Shown: positions 1-7,493, numbered from the stretch's first letter. The stretch: DNA of 24,270 bases from Pseudomonadota bacterium (GCA_023424095.1 JAFAEG010000015.1:1-24270); one strand, 5' to 3'. Program-made: numbers and translations. Notes: generated from the sequence alone by a model not told the origin.

Positions 1-23
1 GAATGACGGGATGGTTTCGGCCC

Positions 24-344
24 CTACGCCTCGCTCGACAGCTTCATCATCAAGATTCCGCCGCCGATCATGATCGCGGCGGCGACGCGCATCGGGTTGG
101 CGGATTCGCCCAGCAGGACGATGCCGACCAGGAACGCGCCGATCGCGCCGATCCCGGTCCAGACCGCATAAGCGGTGCCAAGCGGCAGCGTGCGCATCGA
201 CCAGGACAGCAAGGCGAAGCTGATCCCCATCGCGACCAGGGTCAGCACCGAAGGCCACAGCCGGGTGAAGCCCTCCGACTGCTTCATCGCGAAGGCCCAG
301 ACGACCTCCAAAATGCCCGCGATAAAAAGAATGATCCACGCCAC
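24..344 (-). CDS. sugE: SMR-family guanidinium exporter (SugE/Gdx type)
   Basis: A 106-aa inner-membrane protein of the small multidrug resistance family with four predicted transmembrane helices, the usual length for the family. It starts at a GTG (342-344) behind a good AAGGAGA site. The residues described as diagnostic for the Gdx guanidinium-exporter subtype are present: Glu13, Trp16, Ser42, Tyr59 and Trp62. EmrE-type multidrug pumps differ at several of these. By family knowledge it acts as a dimer exchanging two protons for one guanidinium ion. It is divergent from the DUF484 gene. Its leader holds a hairpin resembling half of a guanidine-II riboswitch (separate entry), which fits the proposed substrate. 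Substrate assignment is inference from residues and leader; SMR membership is near certain. Confidence 0.93.
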   Translation of the reverse strand: MAWIILFIAGILEVVWAFAMKQSEGFTRLWPSVLTLVAMGISFALLSWSMRTLPLGTAYAVWTGIGAIGAFLVGIVLLGESANPMRVAAAIMIGGGILMMKLSSEA

Positions 345-368
345 GACGATTCTCCTTTCAAGAGATCG

Positions 369-382
369 CCGGGCCGTCCCGG
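369..382 (-). promoter_or_regulatory. Candidate guanidine-II (mini-ykkC) type hairpin in the sugE leader
   Basis: Read on the minus strand, this is a perfect 5-bp hairpin, CCGGG-ACGG-CCCGG, ending 12 nt before the AAGGAGA ribosome site of sugE. Guanidine-II riboswitches consist of two small hairpins with ACGR loops just upstream of the ribosome site, often before sugE/gdx genes. This hairpin fits that pattern exactly. A second, upstream hairpin around 404-417 (GAGG, loop CCACGT, CCTC) sits where the first riboswitch hairpin should be, but its loop is ACGT and enlarged, so the match is incomplete. Either the riboswitch is divergent or only half of it is real. Confidence 0.4.
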
Positions 383-426
383 ACCTATGCCCTCATTGGA
401 GGGGGAGGACGTGGCCTCGCGCCGCC

Positions 427-454
427 CAGATAGGGTTTCGGGCGGCAAGGTCAA
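427..454 (-). promoter_or_regulatory. Possible sigma-70-like promoter for sugE
   Basis: On the minus strand TTGACC (449-454) lies 16 nt before TATCTG (427-432). The -35 box matches the consensus at five of six positions; the -10 box is weak, at three of six. A 7-bp inverted repeat (GCCGCCC/GGGCGGC, 421-427 and 440-446) overlaps the -10 region and could be an operator or simply an RNA stem. It would give a leader of roughly 75 nt, long enough to include the hairpins described for sugE. Confidence 0.25.
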
Positions 455-518
455 TCTGTCACGGCAGCGCCGCATTTCGTCCATCGCCTCTTAACCATAT
501 CCGGCCTAAGCTGCGGCC

Positions 519-1079
519 ATGCCTCAGGTCGTTTCTTTCCAGGACCATGCGCTCGCCCAGCTGCGTGCGCGCGTGGCGGCGGCCGAGGAAGCCAATCAGG
601 ATCTGATCGCTTTCGCCCGCGGCCATAGCGGCACGGTCGCGGCGATCCACGAGGCGGTGCTGTCGGTGATCGAGGCCGAGGGGCTGGATCATCTCGTCCA
701 TATCGTCACGCAGGAATGGCCGCAGACATTGGGGCTGGACGCGGTCGCATTGGCGCTGGTCGCCGGCGACACGGCGCTGCGGGCCGATGCCAGCGGGCTT
801 CACCTTGTCGATCCGCGCGTGATTGCACGCTCGATCGATGGCTTTGACGGCGTTGTGCTCCGCTCGGTCGAGCGCGGTCACCCGCTTTTCGGCCCGGCCT
901 GCGAGCTGATCCGCGCCGAGGCGCTCGTGCCGCTCGCCGGCACCACCAGCCAGACCAGCGGCCTCCTCGCGCTCGGCCAGCGCAGGGGGCAGGGGTTCGA
1001 GACGCGCCAGGGTTCGGAGCTTCTGCTCTTCCTCGGCTCCGTTCTGATGCGTAGTGTCGACAGGTGGCTGACCCCCTGA
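519..1079 (+). CDS. DUF484 family protein
   Basis: A 186-aa cytoplasmic protein. It has an N-terminal helical segment (residues about 8-35, containing the FARGHSGTVAAIHEAVL stretch) followed by a GAF-like domain, the typical DUF484 layout. No enzymatic residues are recognisable and the biochemical role of the family is not established. It starts at ATG with no strong ribosome site. Its last 16 nt overlap the GTG start of xerC, so the two are probably translationally coupled. A DUF484 gene directly before xerC is also known from gammaproteobacteria such as Pseudomonas, which supports both the call and a functional link to the recombinase. It diverges from sugE; the 174-nt gap holds the sugE leader and presumably its own promoter. 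Confidence 0.85.
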   Translation: MPQVVSFQDHALAQLRARVAAAEEANQDLIAFARGHSGTVAAIHEAVLSVIEAEGLDHLVHIVTQEWPQTLGLDAVALALVAGDTALRADASGLHLVDPRVIARSIDGFDGVVLRSVERGHPLFGPACELIRAEALVPLAGTTSQTSGLLALGQRRGQGFETRQGSELLLFLGSVLMRSVDRWLTP

Positions 1080-1972
1080 GCAATTCGCCCGCCCGCGCGA
1101 TCGCCGCGCGCTGGCACGACCATTTGCTGCGCGAACGTCGCCGCTCCGTTCACACCGTCCGCGCCTACAATGCGACCGCGCACCGGCTGCTGGATTTCCT
1201 CGAAGCCCATCTTGGCGGGGCCGTCGGCACGGCCGAACTGGCCGCTCTGAGCGCCGCCGACCTGCGCGCCTTCCTCGCCGCCCGGCGCACCGCCGGCCTG
1301 ACCAACGCCTCCGCCGCCCGCGAATTGTCCGCAGTCCGCGGCTTCATCGCCTTTGCCACTGGCGAAGCCGCGCCGGTGATGAAGGGGCCGAAGCAGAAGC
1401 GCAGCGTGCCGCGCCCGGTCGCGCCTGCCGATGTGCTGGGCCTCGCCGGGGAAGCGTCCGACAATGCCTCCGAGCCCTGGCTCGGCGCGCGCGATTTCGC
1501 GGTTTTGCTGCTGCTCTACGGCGGTGGCCTGCGCGTCGGCGAGGCGCTCGCCCTGACCGGCGCGGCCTTGCCGCTGGGCGAGGTGCTGACCGTCACCGGC
1601 AAGCGCGCGAAGACCAGGCTGGTGCCCTTGCTTCCGCAGGTGCGCGAGGCGATCGAGCGCTATCTGGAACTATGCCCTTATCCGCCGAGCCGCGACGCGC
1701 CGCTCTTCCGGGGTGCCCGGGGCGGGCCGCTCAACCCGGAACTGGTCCGCCGCGCCGTCCGCCATGCGCGCCGCGCGCTTGGCCTTGGTGAGCGCACCAC
1801 GCCGCACGCGCTGCGCCACAGCTTCGCCACCCATCTGCTCGGGCGCGGCGCGGATTTGCGCCAGCTCCAGGAGCTGCTCGGCCACGCCAGCCTGTCATCG
1901 ACCCAGATCTACACCCAAGTCGACGCAGCCCACCTGCTCGACATCTATCGCACCGCGCACCCGCGCGCCTGA
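1064..1972 (+). CDS. xerC: Tyrosine recombinase XerC
   Basis: A 302-aa site-specific tyrosine recombinase that, with XerD, resolves chromosome dimers at dif at the division septum. The N-terminal SAM-like/core-binding domain covers roughly residues 10-100. The catalytic domain follows, with the full active-site set visible: Arg157 (in GLRVGEAL), Lys180 (TGKRAK), His248 and Arg251 (HALRHSF), His274 (LLGHAS) and nucleophile Tyr283 (IYTQ). Length is normal for the family. The start is GTG, inside the end of the DUF484 gene. XerC is preferred to XerD because of the DUF484 neighbour; phage integrase is unlikely because no attachment site or phage genes are present. It converges on dedA with a 2-nt gap and no terminator. 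No dif-like site was recognised in the window. Confidence 0.92.
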   Translation: MADPLSNSPARAIAARWHDHLLRERRRSVHTVRAYNATAHRLLDFLEAHLGGAVGTAELAALSAADLRAFLAARRTAGLTNASAARELSAVRGFIAFATGEAAPVMKGPKQKRSVPRPVAPADVLGLAGEASDNASEPWLGARDFAVLLLLYGGGLRVGEALALTGAALPLGEVLTVTGKRAKTRLVPLLPQVREAIERYLELCPYPPSRDAPLFRGARGGPLNPELVRRAVRHARRALGLGERTTPHALRHSFATHLLGRGADLRQLQELLGHASLSSTQIYTQVDAAHLLDIYRTAHPRA

Positions 1973-1974
1973 TT

Positions 1975-2592
1975 TCAGTCGACCGGGTCGTTGCGATGGC
2001 GGCGGCTCCAGGCCGCCTGCCGCCAGACGTAAATCACGATCACGAGGATGAAGACCGCCGAGGAAAGCGGGCCGATCACCTTGTCGACATCCTGGAAGGA
2101 GGCGCCGAGAATGTAGCCCGCGATCGCCAGCGCCGCGCTGAAAATGGCCGTGCCGACGCCGGACCAGAGCAGGAATTTCAGCAATTGCATCTTCGCCAGG
2201 CCGGCCGGGAAGGAGATGACCGAGCGGATCGTCGGCACCAGCCGGCCGGCGAAAACCAGCACGCCGCCATAGCGGCCGAAGATGCGTTTCACGCGGCGGA
2301 TCTCGGTCCAGTCGATCGTGAACCAGCGGCCGTAACGCTTGATGAACCAGCGGAATTTCGCTTCGCCGAGCGATGCGGCGGCGAAGAACCACAGCAGGTT
2401 GCCCGCCATCGCGCCGCCCGTTCCGGCCGCGATCACGCCGATGATGTTTAGCTCGCCATTTACCGCGCGCGTGCCCGCGACCGGCATGATCACCTCCGAC
2501 GGGATCGGCGGGAAGACCGTCTCCAGCAGCATCAGCAGGAAGATGCCCGTATAGCCCGCCCAATCGATGAAGCGGATGATCCAGTCGTCCAT
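1975..2592 (-). CDS. DedA family membrane protein (SNARE-associated domain)
   Basis: A 205-aa polytopic inner-membrane protein. The start is ATG at 2590-2592 (protein MDDWIIRF...); an upstream extension in the same frame is arginine-rich and intergenic-looking and was discarded. The family signatures are present: the FPPIPSEVIMP motif at about residues 27-37, then GRLVPTIRSVISFPAG in the middle. DedA proteins take part in envelope lipid homeostasis (undecaprenyl-phosphate or phospholipid flipping) and need proton-motive force; which lipid this paralogue handles cannot be told. The last helix lies near the C-terminus and is followed by a basic tail. It lies 95 nt downstream of gshB on the same strand and may be co-transcribed with it. 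Confidence 0.9.
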   Translation of the reverse strand: MDDWIIRFIDWAGYTGIFLLMLLETVFPPIPSEVIMPVAGTRAVNGELNIIGVIAAGTGGAMAGNLLWFFAAASLGEAKFRWFIKRYGRWFTIDWTEIRRVKRIFGRYGGVLVFAGRLVPTIRSVISFPAGLAKMQLLKFLLWSGVGTAIFSAALAIAGYILGASFQDVDKVIGPLSSAVFILVIVIYVWRQAAWSRRHRNDPVD

Positions 2593-2687
2593 TATACTCT
2601 CTGATACTCGTCGTGGCCGACGGTCGCGGCCGGGGGTTCGGGGCTTGGGTTCGGGCCTGCCTATGCGGGCGACCCATGAACGGCGGG

Positions 2688-3641
2688 TTAGTTCCGCGCC
2701 GCTTTTGCTTCGATCGCTTCCCAGATCAAGGCGGCGGTGTCGGTGCCGTTGAACTGGTCGATGGCGACGATGCCGGTGGGGGAGGTGACGTTGATCTCGG
2801 TCAGCCACTGGCCGCCGATCACGTCGATGCCGACGAACAGCAGGCCGCGCTCCTTCAGATGCGGGCGCAGCGCCGCGCAGATTTCCAGCTCGCGCGCCGT
2901 CAATTCGGTCTTCGCCGCCTTGCCGCCGACCGCCAGATTGGAACGGATTTCGCCCTCGCCGGGGATGCGATTGACCGCACCCGCCACTTCGCCGTCGACC
3001 AGCACAATGCGCTTGTCGCCCGCCGCCACGTCGGGGAGGAAGGCCTGGATCATGTGCGGCTCGCGATAGGCGGTGTTGAACACCTCGATCAGCGAGGAGA
3101 GGTTGGCGCCGTCGCTTCCCACCTTGAAGATCGCCTTGCCGCCATTGCCGTGCAGCGGCTTCACGACGATTTCGCCATGCTGCTCAAGAAACTTGCGCGC
3201 CGCGCCGAGCGAGCGGGTGACCATGGTAGGCGGCATGAACTGGGCAAAATCCAGCACCCAGATTTTCTCGGGCGCGTTGCGGACGCTGGCCGGGTCGTTG
3301 ACCACGAGGGTCTGGCCCTGGACGCGCTCGAGCAGATGCGTGGCAGTGATGTAGCCGAGGTCGAAGGGCGGATCCTGCCGCATCAGCACGACATCCGTGT
3401 CCGCGCCGACATCGAGGATCGTGAAGTCGTCGAGCGTATAATGATTGCCCGCCTCGCGCCGCACTTCGACCGGATAGGCGCCGGCATAGACGCGGCCACC
3501 CTCATAGGTCAGCGCGTCGGCGGTATAGTGAAACAGCCTGTGCCCGCGCGCCTGCGCGCTCAGCATCAAAGCGAAGGTCGAATCGCCCGCAATGTTGATC
3601 CCGTCCAGCGGGTCCATCTGCACGGCTATGGTGAGAGACAT
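2688..3641 (-). CDS. gshB: Glutathione synthetase
   Basis: A 317-aa cytosolic ATP-grasp enzyme that joins gamma-glutamylcysteine and glycine to make glutathione. Visible features are the N-terminal MDPLDGINIAGDST motif, the MRQDPPFDLGY substrate-domain motif, the ATP-grasp nucleotide-binding segment VVKPLHGNGGKAIF (about residues 157-170) and the metal-binding EINVTSPTG near the C-terminus. Length matches proteobacterial GshB. The ATG is preceded by AGGAG at good spacing. An REP-like palindrome begins 19 nt upstream, separating it from yraN. Any promoter would therefore have to lie within or beyond the palindrome. Confidence 0.97.
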   Translation of the reverse strand: MSLTIAVQMDPLDGINIAGDSTFALMLSAQARGHRLFHYTADALTYEGGRVYAGAYPVEVRREAGNHYTLDDFTILDVGADTDVVLMRQDPPFDLGYITATHLLERVQGQTLVVNDPASVRNAPEKIWVLDFAQFMPPTMVTRSLGAARKFLEQHGEIVVKPLHGNGGKAIFKVGSDGANLSSLIEVFNTAYREPHMIQAFLPDVAAGDKRIVLVDGEVAGAVNRIPGEGEIRSNLAVGGKAAKTELTARELEICAALRPHLKERGLLFVGIDVIGGQWLTEINVTSPTGIVAIDQFNGTDTAALIWEAIEAKAARN

Positions 3642-3660
3642 TCAAAAACTCCTGTTGGAT

Positions 3661-3743
3661 CGTCATTGCGGGGAGCGGAGCGACGAAGCAATCCATCCTG
3701 CGATCATCGGGCACTGGATTGCTTCGCTTCGCTCGCAATGACG
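3661..3743. repeat. REP-like large inverted repeat between yraN and gshB
   Basis: The left arm 3661-3695 (starting CGTCATTGCG, ending GAAGCAATCCA) and right arm 3715-3743 (starting TGGATTGCTTCG, ending GCAATGACG) are reverse complements, apart from a 6-nt length difference and a few changes, around a 19-nt loop. The core, GTCATTGCGAG...GAAGCAATCCA, is a dispersed palindrome I recall from alphaproteobacterial and especially sphingomonad genomes. It fills nearly the whole gap between the yraN stop and the gshB ribosome site. It could form a strong hairpin in the yraN-gshB transcript. Confidence 0.85.
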
Positions 3744-3748
3744 GCGGG

Positions 3749-4105
3749 TCAGAATCCCATCCAGGCATTCTCGATATGCCGGGGCTTCGCGCGTGGGGCG
3801 ATCAGCACCACGTCGACCCGCATGTCGTCGCCCTCCTGCAAATAGCGCGGCCCCAATAACTCCGCCGCTGCCGCGACGCGGGCCAGCCGATATTCGTCGA
3901 TCGCGAAGTCCAGCTCCGCCGCACTCGCACGCATCTTCACCTCGACAAAGGCGACCAAAGCGCCGCGCCGGGCCACCAGATCGACCTCGCCCGCCGGTGT
4001 CCGCACCCGCCGGTCGAGGATGCGCCAGCCCTTCAGGCGCAGGAACCAGGCCGCGCGTGTCTCTCCCTCGCGCCCGCTCTGCTCGGCGGCGCGGCGGTCT
4101 CTCAT
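3749..4105 (-). CDS. yraN: YraN family (UPF0102) endonuclease-fold protein
   Basis: A 118-aa small protein of the UPF0102/YraN family. It has the Holliday-junction-resolvase/restriction-endonuclease-like fold signature: GREGETRAAWFLRLKG, GEVDLVARRG and FVEVKMR, carrying the Asp and Glu-x-Lys residues of the PD-(D/E)xK nuclease core. Its substrate is not established. The ATG overlaps the rsmI stop (ATGA, 4102-4105), so translation is coupled. rsmI-yraN is a very common bacterial pairing, which confirms the call. The C-terminus ends 5 nt before the REP-like palindrome. Confidence 0.93.
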   Translation of the reverse strand: MRDRRAAEQSGREGETRAAWFLRLKGWRILDRRVRTPAGEVDLVARRGALVAFVEVKMRASAAELDFAIDEYRLARVAAAAELLGPRYLQEGDDMRVDVVLIAPRAKPRHIENAWMGF

Positions 4106-4941
4106 GCTTTCAGCGCCATCGCTTTGGCGTAGAGCGCCTTGCGGTCGGCGTTGAAGCGCTTGGCCACCTGGCCGGCCGCCTTGGCGGTGGGCAGACGGGT
4201 GAGTGCTTCGATCAAGGCCGCCTCGACCTCATCCTCGGCGGCGGGGGGCGCCTCGCCCGGCGGGCCGACGACGATCACGATCTCGCCCTTGGGCGCGACC
4301 TCTGCATAGCGCGCCGCAAGCGCGCTCAGCGTGCCGGTGACGGCCTCCTCATAGGCCTTGCTGATCTCGCGCGTGACCGCCGCGTCGCGGTCACCGAGCC
4401 CCGCCGCCAGCGCCGCCAGCGCCGAGCCCAGCCGGGGGCCGCTCTCGTAAAAGAGCAAGGTGCCGGGAAACGCGCCAGCCTCCGCAATCGCCGTGGCGCG
4501 GGCGCCGGGCTTGGCGGGGAGGAAGCCGAAAAAGGCGAAGCGGTCGGTCGGCAAACCCGCGAGCGTCAGCGCGGCAATGGCAGCGCTGGGGCCGGGCAGG
4601 GTGGTCACCGTCACGCCCGCCGCGCGCGCTTCGCGGACGAGCTTGTAGCCGGGATCGGAGATGAGCGGCGTGCCCGCGTCGGACACCAGGGCCACCGCCT
4701 CGCTCGCCATCCGCGCCACCAGCCCAGGCCGGACCCGCTCGGCATTGTGATCGTGATAGGGCGTCATCGGCCGCTCGCTGCCGACGTGGCGGAGCAATTT
4801 GGCGGTGACCCTGGTATCCTCGACCGCGATCAGATCGGCGCGGCGCAGCACGTCGGCGGCGCGCGGCGTCAGGTCGCCCAGATTCCCGATGGGGGTCGCG
4901 ACGATATAGAGGCCGGGGGCAAGTTTATCTTCCACGCCCAA
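4102..4941 (-). CDS. rsmI: 16S rRNA (cytidine1402-2'-O)-methyltransferase
   Basis: A 279-aa SAM-dependent methyltransferase of the tetrapyrrole-methylase fold that 2'-O-methylates C1402 in the 16S rRNA decoding centre. Motifs visible are GLYIVATPIGNLGDLT at the N-terminus, VEDTR, SDAGTPLISDPG (about residues 87-98), LPGPSA and a C-terminal HTH-like tail. The start used is TTG (4939-4941), with AGGAAGG eight bases upstream; a GTG two codons later is the alternative. It overlaps yraN by 4 nt. The ribosome-site sequence lies in a short REP-like fragment (separate entry). Confidence 0.95.
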   Translation of the reverse strand: MGVEDKLAPGLYIVATPIGNLGDLTPRAADVLRRADLIAVEDTRVTAKLLRHVGSERPMTPYHDHNAERVRPGLVARMASEAVALVSDAGTPLISDPGYKLVREARAAGVTVTTLPGPSAAIAALTLAGLPTDRFAFFGFLPAKPGARATAIAEAGAFPGTLLFYESGPRLGSALAALAAGLGDRDAAVTREISKAYEEAVTGTLSALAARYAEVAPKGEIVIVVGPPGEAPPAAEDEVEAALIEALTRLPTAKAAGQVAKRFNADRKALYAKAMALKA

Positions 4942-4949
4942 ACCCTACA

Positions 4950-4979
4950 CCTTCCTGCCCGAGCTTGTCGAAGGCCTGT
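4950..4979. repeat. Short REP-like fragment
   Basis: The stretch between hemW and rsmI contains CCGAGCTTGTCGAAGG, the core of a short dispersed palindrome (CCTTCGACAAGCTC on the other strand) that I recall as common in sphingomonad intergenic regions. Only one arm is present, so no hairpin forms. Read on the minus strand, the far side of the element supplies the AGGAAGG ribosome site of rsmI. Confidence 0.4.
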
Positions 4980-4990
4980 CCGTCCGGATT

Positions 4991-6127
4991 CTAGCGGACG
5001 ATCTCGGCCAGGATCGCGTCGAGCAGCAGCATGCCGTCGTCCGTGACCCGCAGCCGCGTGCCGTCCGAGGCGACCAGTCCCTGCTGCTCCAGCCGCATTA
5101 CCGCCTCCTCGTCGACCAGCTGCTCAACCCCGGTCCGCGCGGCGATCACGCTCAGATCCACGCCCTCGCCGAGCCGCAGGCCCATCAGCAGCATCTCCGA
5201 AGCGCGGTCCGCCGGGGCCAAGGCGGACTCCTCGACCAGCCCATGCCCGTTGCGCGCCATCGCCTTCAGCCAATTTTCCGGCTTGCGGTGCCGCTGCGTC
5301 GCCATGCCGCCGCGCCGCCCGTGCGCGCCGGGGCCGATGCCGGCATAATCGCCCATCCGCCAATAGGTCAGGTTGTGGCGGCTCTCCTGGCCGGGGCGGG
5401 CATGGTTGGAGATTTCGTAGCGCGGCAGGCCCGCGGCGCGCGTCATCGCGTCGGTCAGCTCGAACAGGTCGGCGGCGTGATCGGGGTCGGCGGGCACCAA
5501 GTCGCCCTTCGCCGCCAAGGTCGCGAAGCGCGTCCCCGGTTCGATGGTCAGTTGGTACAGCGACAAATGCCCGGTCCCGAAGCCGAGCGCGCGCTCGAGC
5601 TCCGCCTCCCACGCCGCCGCGCTCTGCCCGGGCAAAGCGTAGATCAAATCGAAGCTCACCCGCCCGAAATGGCGCTGCGCCGTCGCCAGCGCATCCAGCC
5701 CTTCCGCGACATCATGCGCGCGGCCGAGGAAATGGAGCGCCTCATTGTCCAGCGATTGCAGCCCGAGCGAGACCCGGTTCACCCCCGCCGCCGCCAGATC
5801 GGCGAAGCGCGCCGCTTCCACCGACGACGGGTTCGCCTCCAGCGTGATCTCGACATCGTCCGCGGCGGGCCAATGCTTCGCCGCCGCGTCGATCAGGGCG
5901 GCCGCGGTGGCCGGCTCCATCAGGCTCGGCGTGCCGCCGCCGAAGAAGATCGAACTCAGCCGCCGACCCGGCAGCAAAGCCGCCTCATGCGCCAGATCGG
6001 CAAGCAACGCCTCGCGCCACGCGGCCTGATCGATCTGCTCGCGGACGTGGCTGTTGAAGTCGCAATAAGGGCATTTGGAAACGCAGAACGGCCAGTGAAT
6101 GTAGAGGGCTAAAGCCTCCGCGTTCAT
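4991..6127 (-). CDS. hemW: Radical SAM heme chaperone HemW
   Basis: A 378-aa radical-SAM protein, the usual HemW length. The Fe-S motif CxxxCxxC is Cys15, Cys19 and Cys22 (CVSKCPYC), followed by DFNSH, which is typical of HemW and differs from the oxygen-independent coproporphyrinogen oxidase HemN. SAM-binding GGGTPS and the LEANPSS and SLGLQS segments are clear. The C-terminal HemN_C-like domain carries HNLTYWRMGDYAGIGPGAHG. HemW is thought to deliver heme to respiratory enzymes; older annotations call it coproporphyrinogen oxidase. Its ATG overlaps the rdgB stop (ATGA, 6124-6127), placing it in the rph-rdgB-hemW operon. Confidence 0.95.
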   Translation of the reverse strand: MNAEALALYIHWPFCVSKCPYCDFNSHVREQIDQAAWREALLADLAHEAALLPGRRLSSIFFGGGTPSLMEPATAAALIDAAAKHWPAADDVEITLEANPSSVEAARFADLAAAGVNRVSLGLQSLDNEALHFLGRAHDVAEGLDALATAQRHFGRVSFDLIYALPGQSAAAWEAELERALGFGTGHLSLYQLTIEPGTRFATLAAKGDLVPADPDHAADLFELTDAMTRAAGLPRYEISNHARPGQESRHNLTYWRMGDYAGIGPGAHGRRGGMATQRHRKPENWLKAMARNGHGLVEESALAPADRASEMLLMGLRLGEGVDLSVIAARTGVEQLVDEEAVMRLEQQGLVASDGTRLRVTDDGMLLLDAILAEIVR

Positions 6128-6780
6128 CCCGGCTGCACCGCCGCGACCAGCTTGCGGAAGGCATCCGCACGGTGGCTGATCGCGTGTTTCTCGTCCGGCG
6201 CCATCTCGCCGAAGGTGCGGGTCTCGCCTTCGGCCACGAACATCGCGTCATAACCGAAGCCATTCTCGCCGCGCGGCGGCCAGACCAGGCTGCCGTCGAC
6301 CCGGCCTTCGAACCATTCGCTGTGCCCGTCCGGCCAGACCAGAGCGAGCGCGCAGACGAAATGGGCGTTGCGGCTGACCTCGGGGCCGAGCGCCTCCAGT
6401 TCCGCCTGCACCCGCTTCATCGCGAGGCCGAAATCGCGGTCGCCCTCGACGTGGCCGGCATCGTCGTCGGCCGGCACATGCGCGTCGTCCGCCAGCGCCC
6501 AGCGCGCGGAGAAGATGCCGGGCCGGTTGCCCAGCGCCTCGACGCACAGGCCGCTATCGTCGGCGAGTGCGACCAGGCCGGACAGATCCGCCGCCGCCCG
6601 CGCCTTCAGATCGGCATTGTCGATGAAGCTGGTGCCCGTCTCCTCCGGCTCCGGCAGATCGAGCTCGGCCGCTGAGACCGGCTCGACGCCATAAGGGCCG
6701 AGCAAGGCCGCGATCTCGCGCACCTTGCCCTGATTGTGGCTGGCGATGACCAGCTTGCCGGGCTCCAGCTTGCGGGTCAC
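6124..6780 (-). CDS. rdgB: dITP/XTP pyrophosphatase
   Basis: A 218-aa Ham1/RdgB-family enzyme that hydrolyses non-canonical purine triphosphates (dITP, XTP, dHAPTP) to monophosphates and so keeps them out of DNA. Motifs: SHNQGKVREI at residues about 14-23, ADDSGLCVEALGNRPGI in the middle, GENGFGYDAMF and the C-terminal SHRADAFRKL. The start is GTG, overlapping the rph stop (GTGA). The end overlaps hemW. The acidic insert DDDAGHVEGD after about residue 105 is a mild length variation within the family. Confidence 0.96.
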   Translation of the reverse strand: MTRKLEPGKLVIASHNQGKVREIAALLGPYGVEPVSAAELDLPEPEETGTSFIDNADLKARAAADLSGLVALADDSGLCVEALGNRPGIFSARWALADDAHVPADDDAGHVEGDRDFGLAMKRVQAELEALGPEVSRNAHFVCALALVWPDGHSEWFEGRVDGSLVWPPRGENGFGYDAMFVAEGETRTFGEMAPDEKHAISHRADAFRKLVAAVQPG

Positions 6781-7493
6781 CGGCCGGTGGCCCGATCCTG
6801 CGCCGCGAAAATCTCGCCGCAGCCGATGCGGGCGAGGCGGAGCAGGCGAAGCAGCCCTTCCTCGTCATAGGTCTCGCCCTCGGCCGACACCTGCGCTTCG
6901 ACGATATTGCCAGTGTCGGTCAGCACGAAATTGCCATCGCTGCCGGCCGCGCTGTCCTCGATATAATCCAGATCGAGCACCGCCTGGCTGTTGTGGATGC
7001 CGCAGCTCACCGCCGCGACCTTGGCGGTGATCGGATCGCGGGTCAGCACGCCGTCGGCCAGCAATCTGTCCACCGCGATCCGAAGCGCCACCCAGGCGCC
7101 GGAGATGGAGGCGGTGCGGGTGCCGCCATCAGCCTGGATCACGTCACAATCGAGCACGATCTGGCGCTCGCCCAGCGCTTCCAGATCGACCACCGCGCGC
7201 AGGCTGCGCCCGATCAGTCGCTGAATCTCCTGCGTGCGCCCGGACTGCTTGCCGGACGCGGCCTCGCGGCGGCCTCTGGTGTGAGTCGCGCGGGGCAGCA
7301 TGCCATATTCGGCCGTCACCCAGCCCTTGCCCTTGCCGCGCAGCCAGGGCGGGATGTTCGTCTCGACGCTCGCCGTGCACAAGACTCGCGTCTCGCCGAA
7401 GCTGACGAGGACGCTGCCCTCGGCATGCTTGGTGAAACCGGATTCGATGGAAATCGCGCGCATCTGGTCTGGCGCGCGGCCCGATGGGCGCAT
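6777..7493 (-). CDS. rph: Ribonuclease PH
   Basis: A 238-aa phosphorolytic 3'-to-5' exoribonuclease that trims tRNA 3' ends; it acts as a hexamer. The start is ATG at 7491-7493 (MRPSGRAPDQMR), preceded by GGAG. The longer in-frame extension upstream covers the divergent promoter and the start of the 64-aa gene and was rejected. Family motifs are RPSGRAPDQMR, EGSVLVSFGETRVLCTASVE, the phosphate-binding TRGRREA...SGRTQEIQRLIGRSLRAV region and CDVIQADGGTRTASI. It is the first gene of rph-rdgB-hemW. The divergent neighbour in relatives is often hrcA; here two small genes lie between them. Confidence 0.97.
   Translation of the reverse strand: MRPSGRAPDQMRAISIESGFTKHAEGSVLVSFGETRVLCTASVETNIPPWLRGKGKGWVTAEYGMLPRATHTRGRREAASGKQSGRTQEIQRLIGRSLRAVVDLEALGERQIVLDCDVIQADGGTRTASISGAWVALRIAVDRLLADGVLTRDPITAKVAAVSCGIHNSQAVLDLDYIEDSAAGSDGNFVLTDTGNIVEAQVSAEGETYDEEGLLRLLRLARIGCGEIFAAQDRATGR

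Noticed and set aside
345..480. Guanidine-I (ykkC) riboswitch before sugE
   Set aside because: The characteristic conserved blocks of ykkC-I are absent; only the short ACGG hairpin of the guanidine-II type is seen.
1064..1972. Phage or integron integrase
   Set aside because: Housekeeping context with DUF484, normal Xer length, and no attachment site or mobile genes nearby.
2593..2687. Repeat array in the dedA-gshB gap (two copies of GGGTTCGGG)
   Set aside because: Only two short copies in G-rich sequence; no further copies or structure of note.
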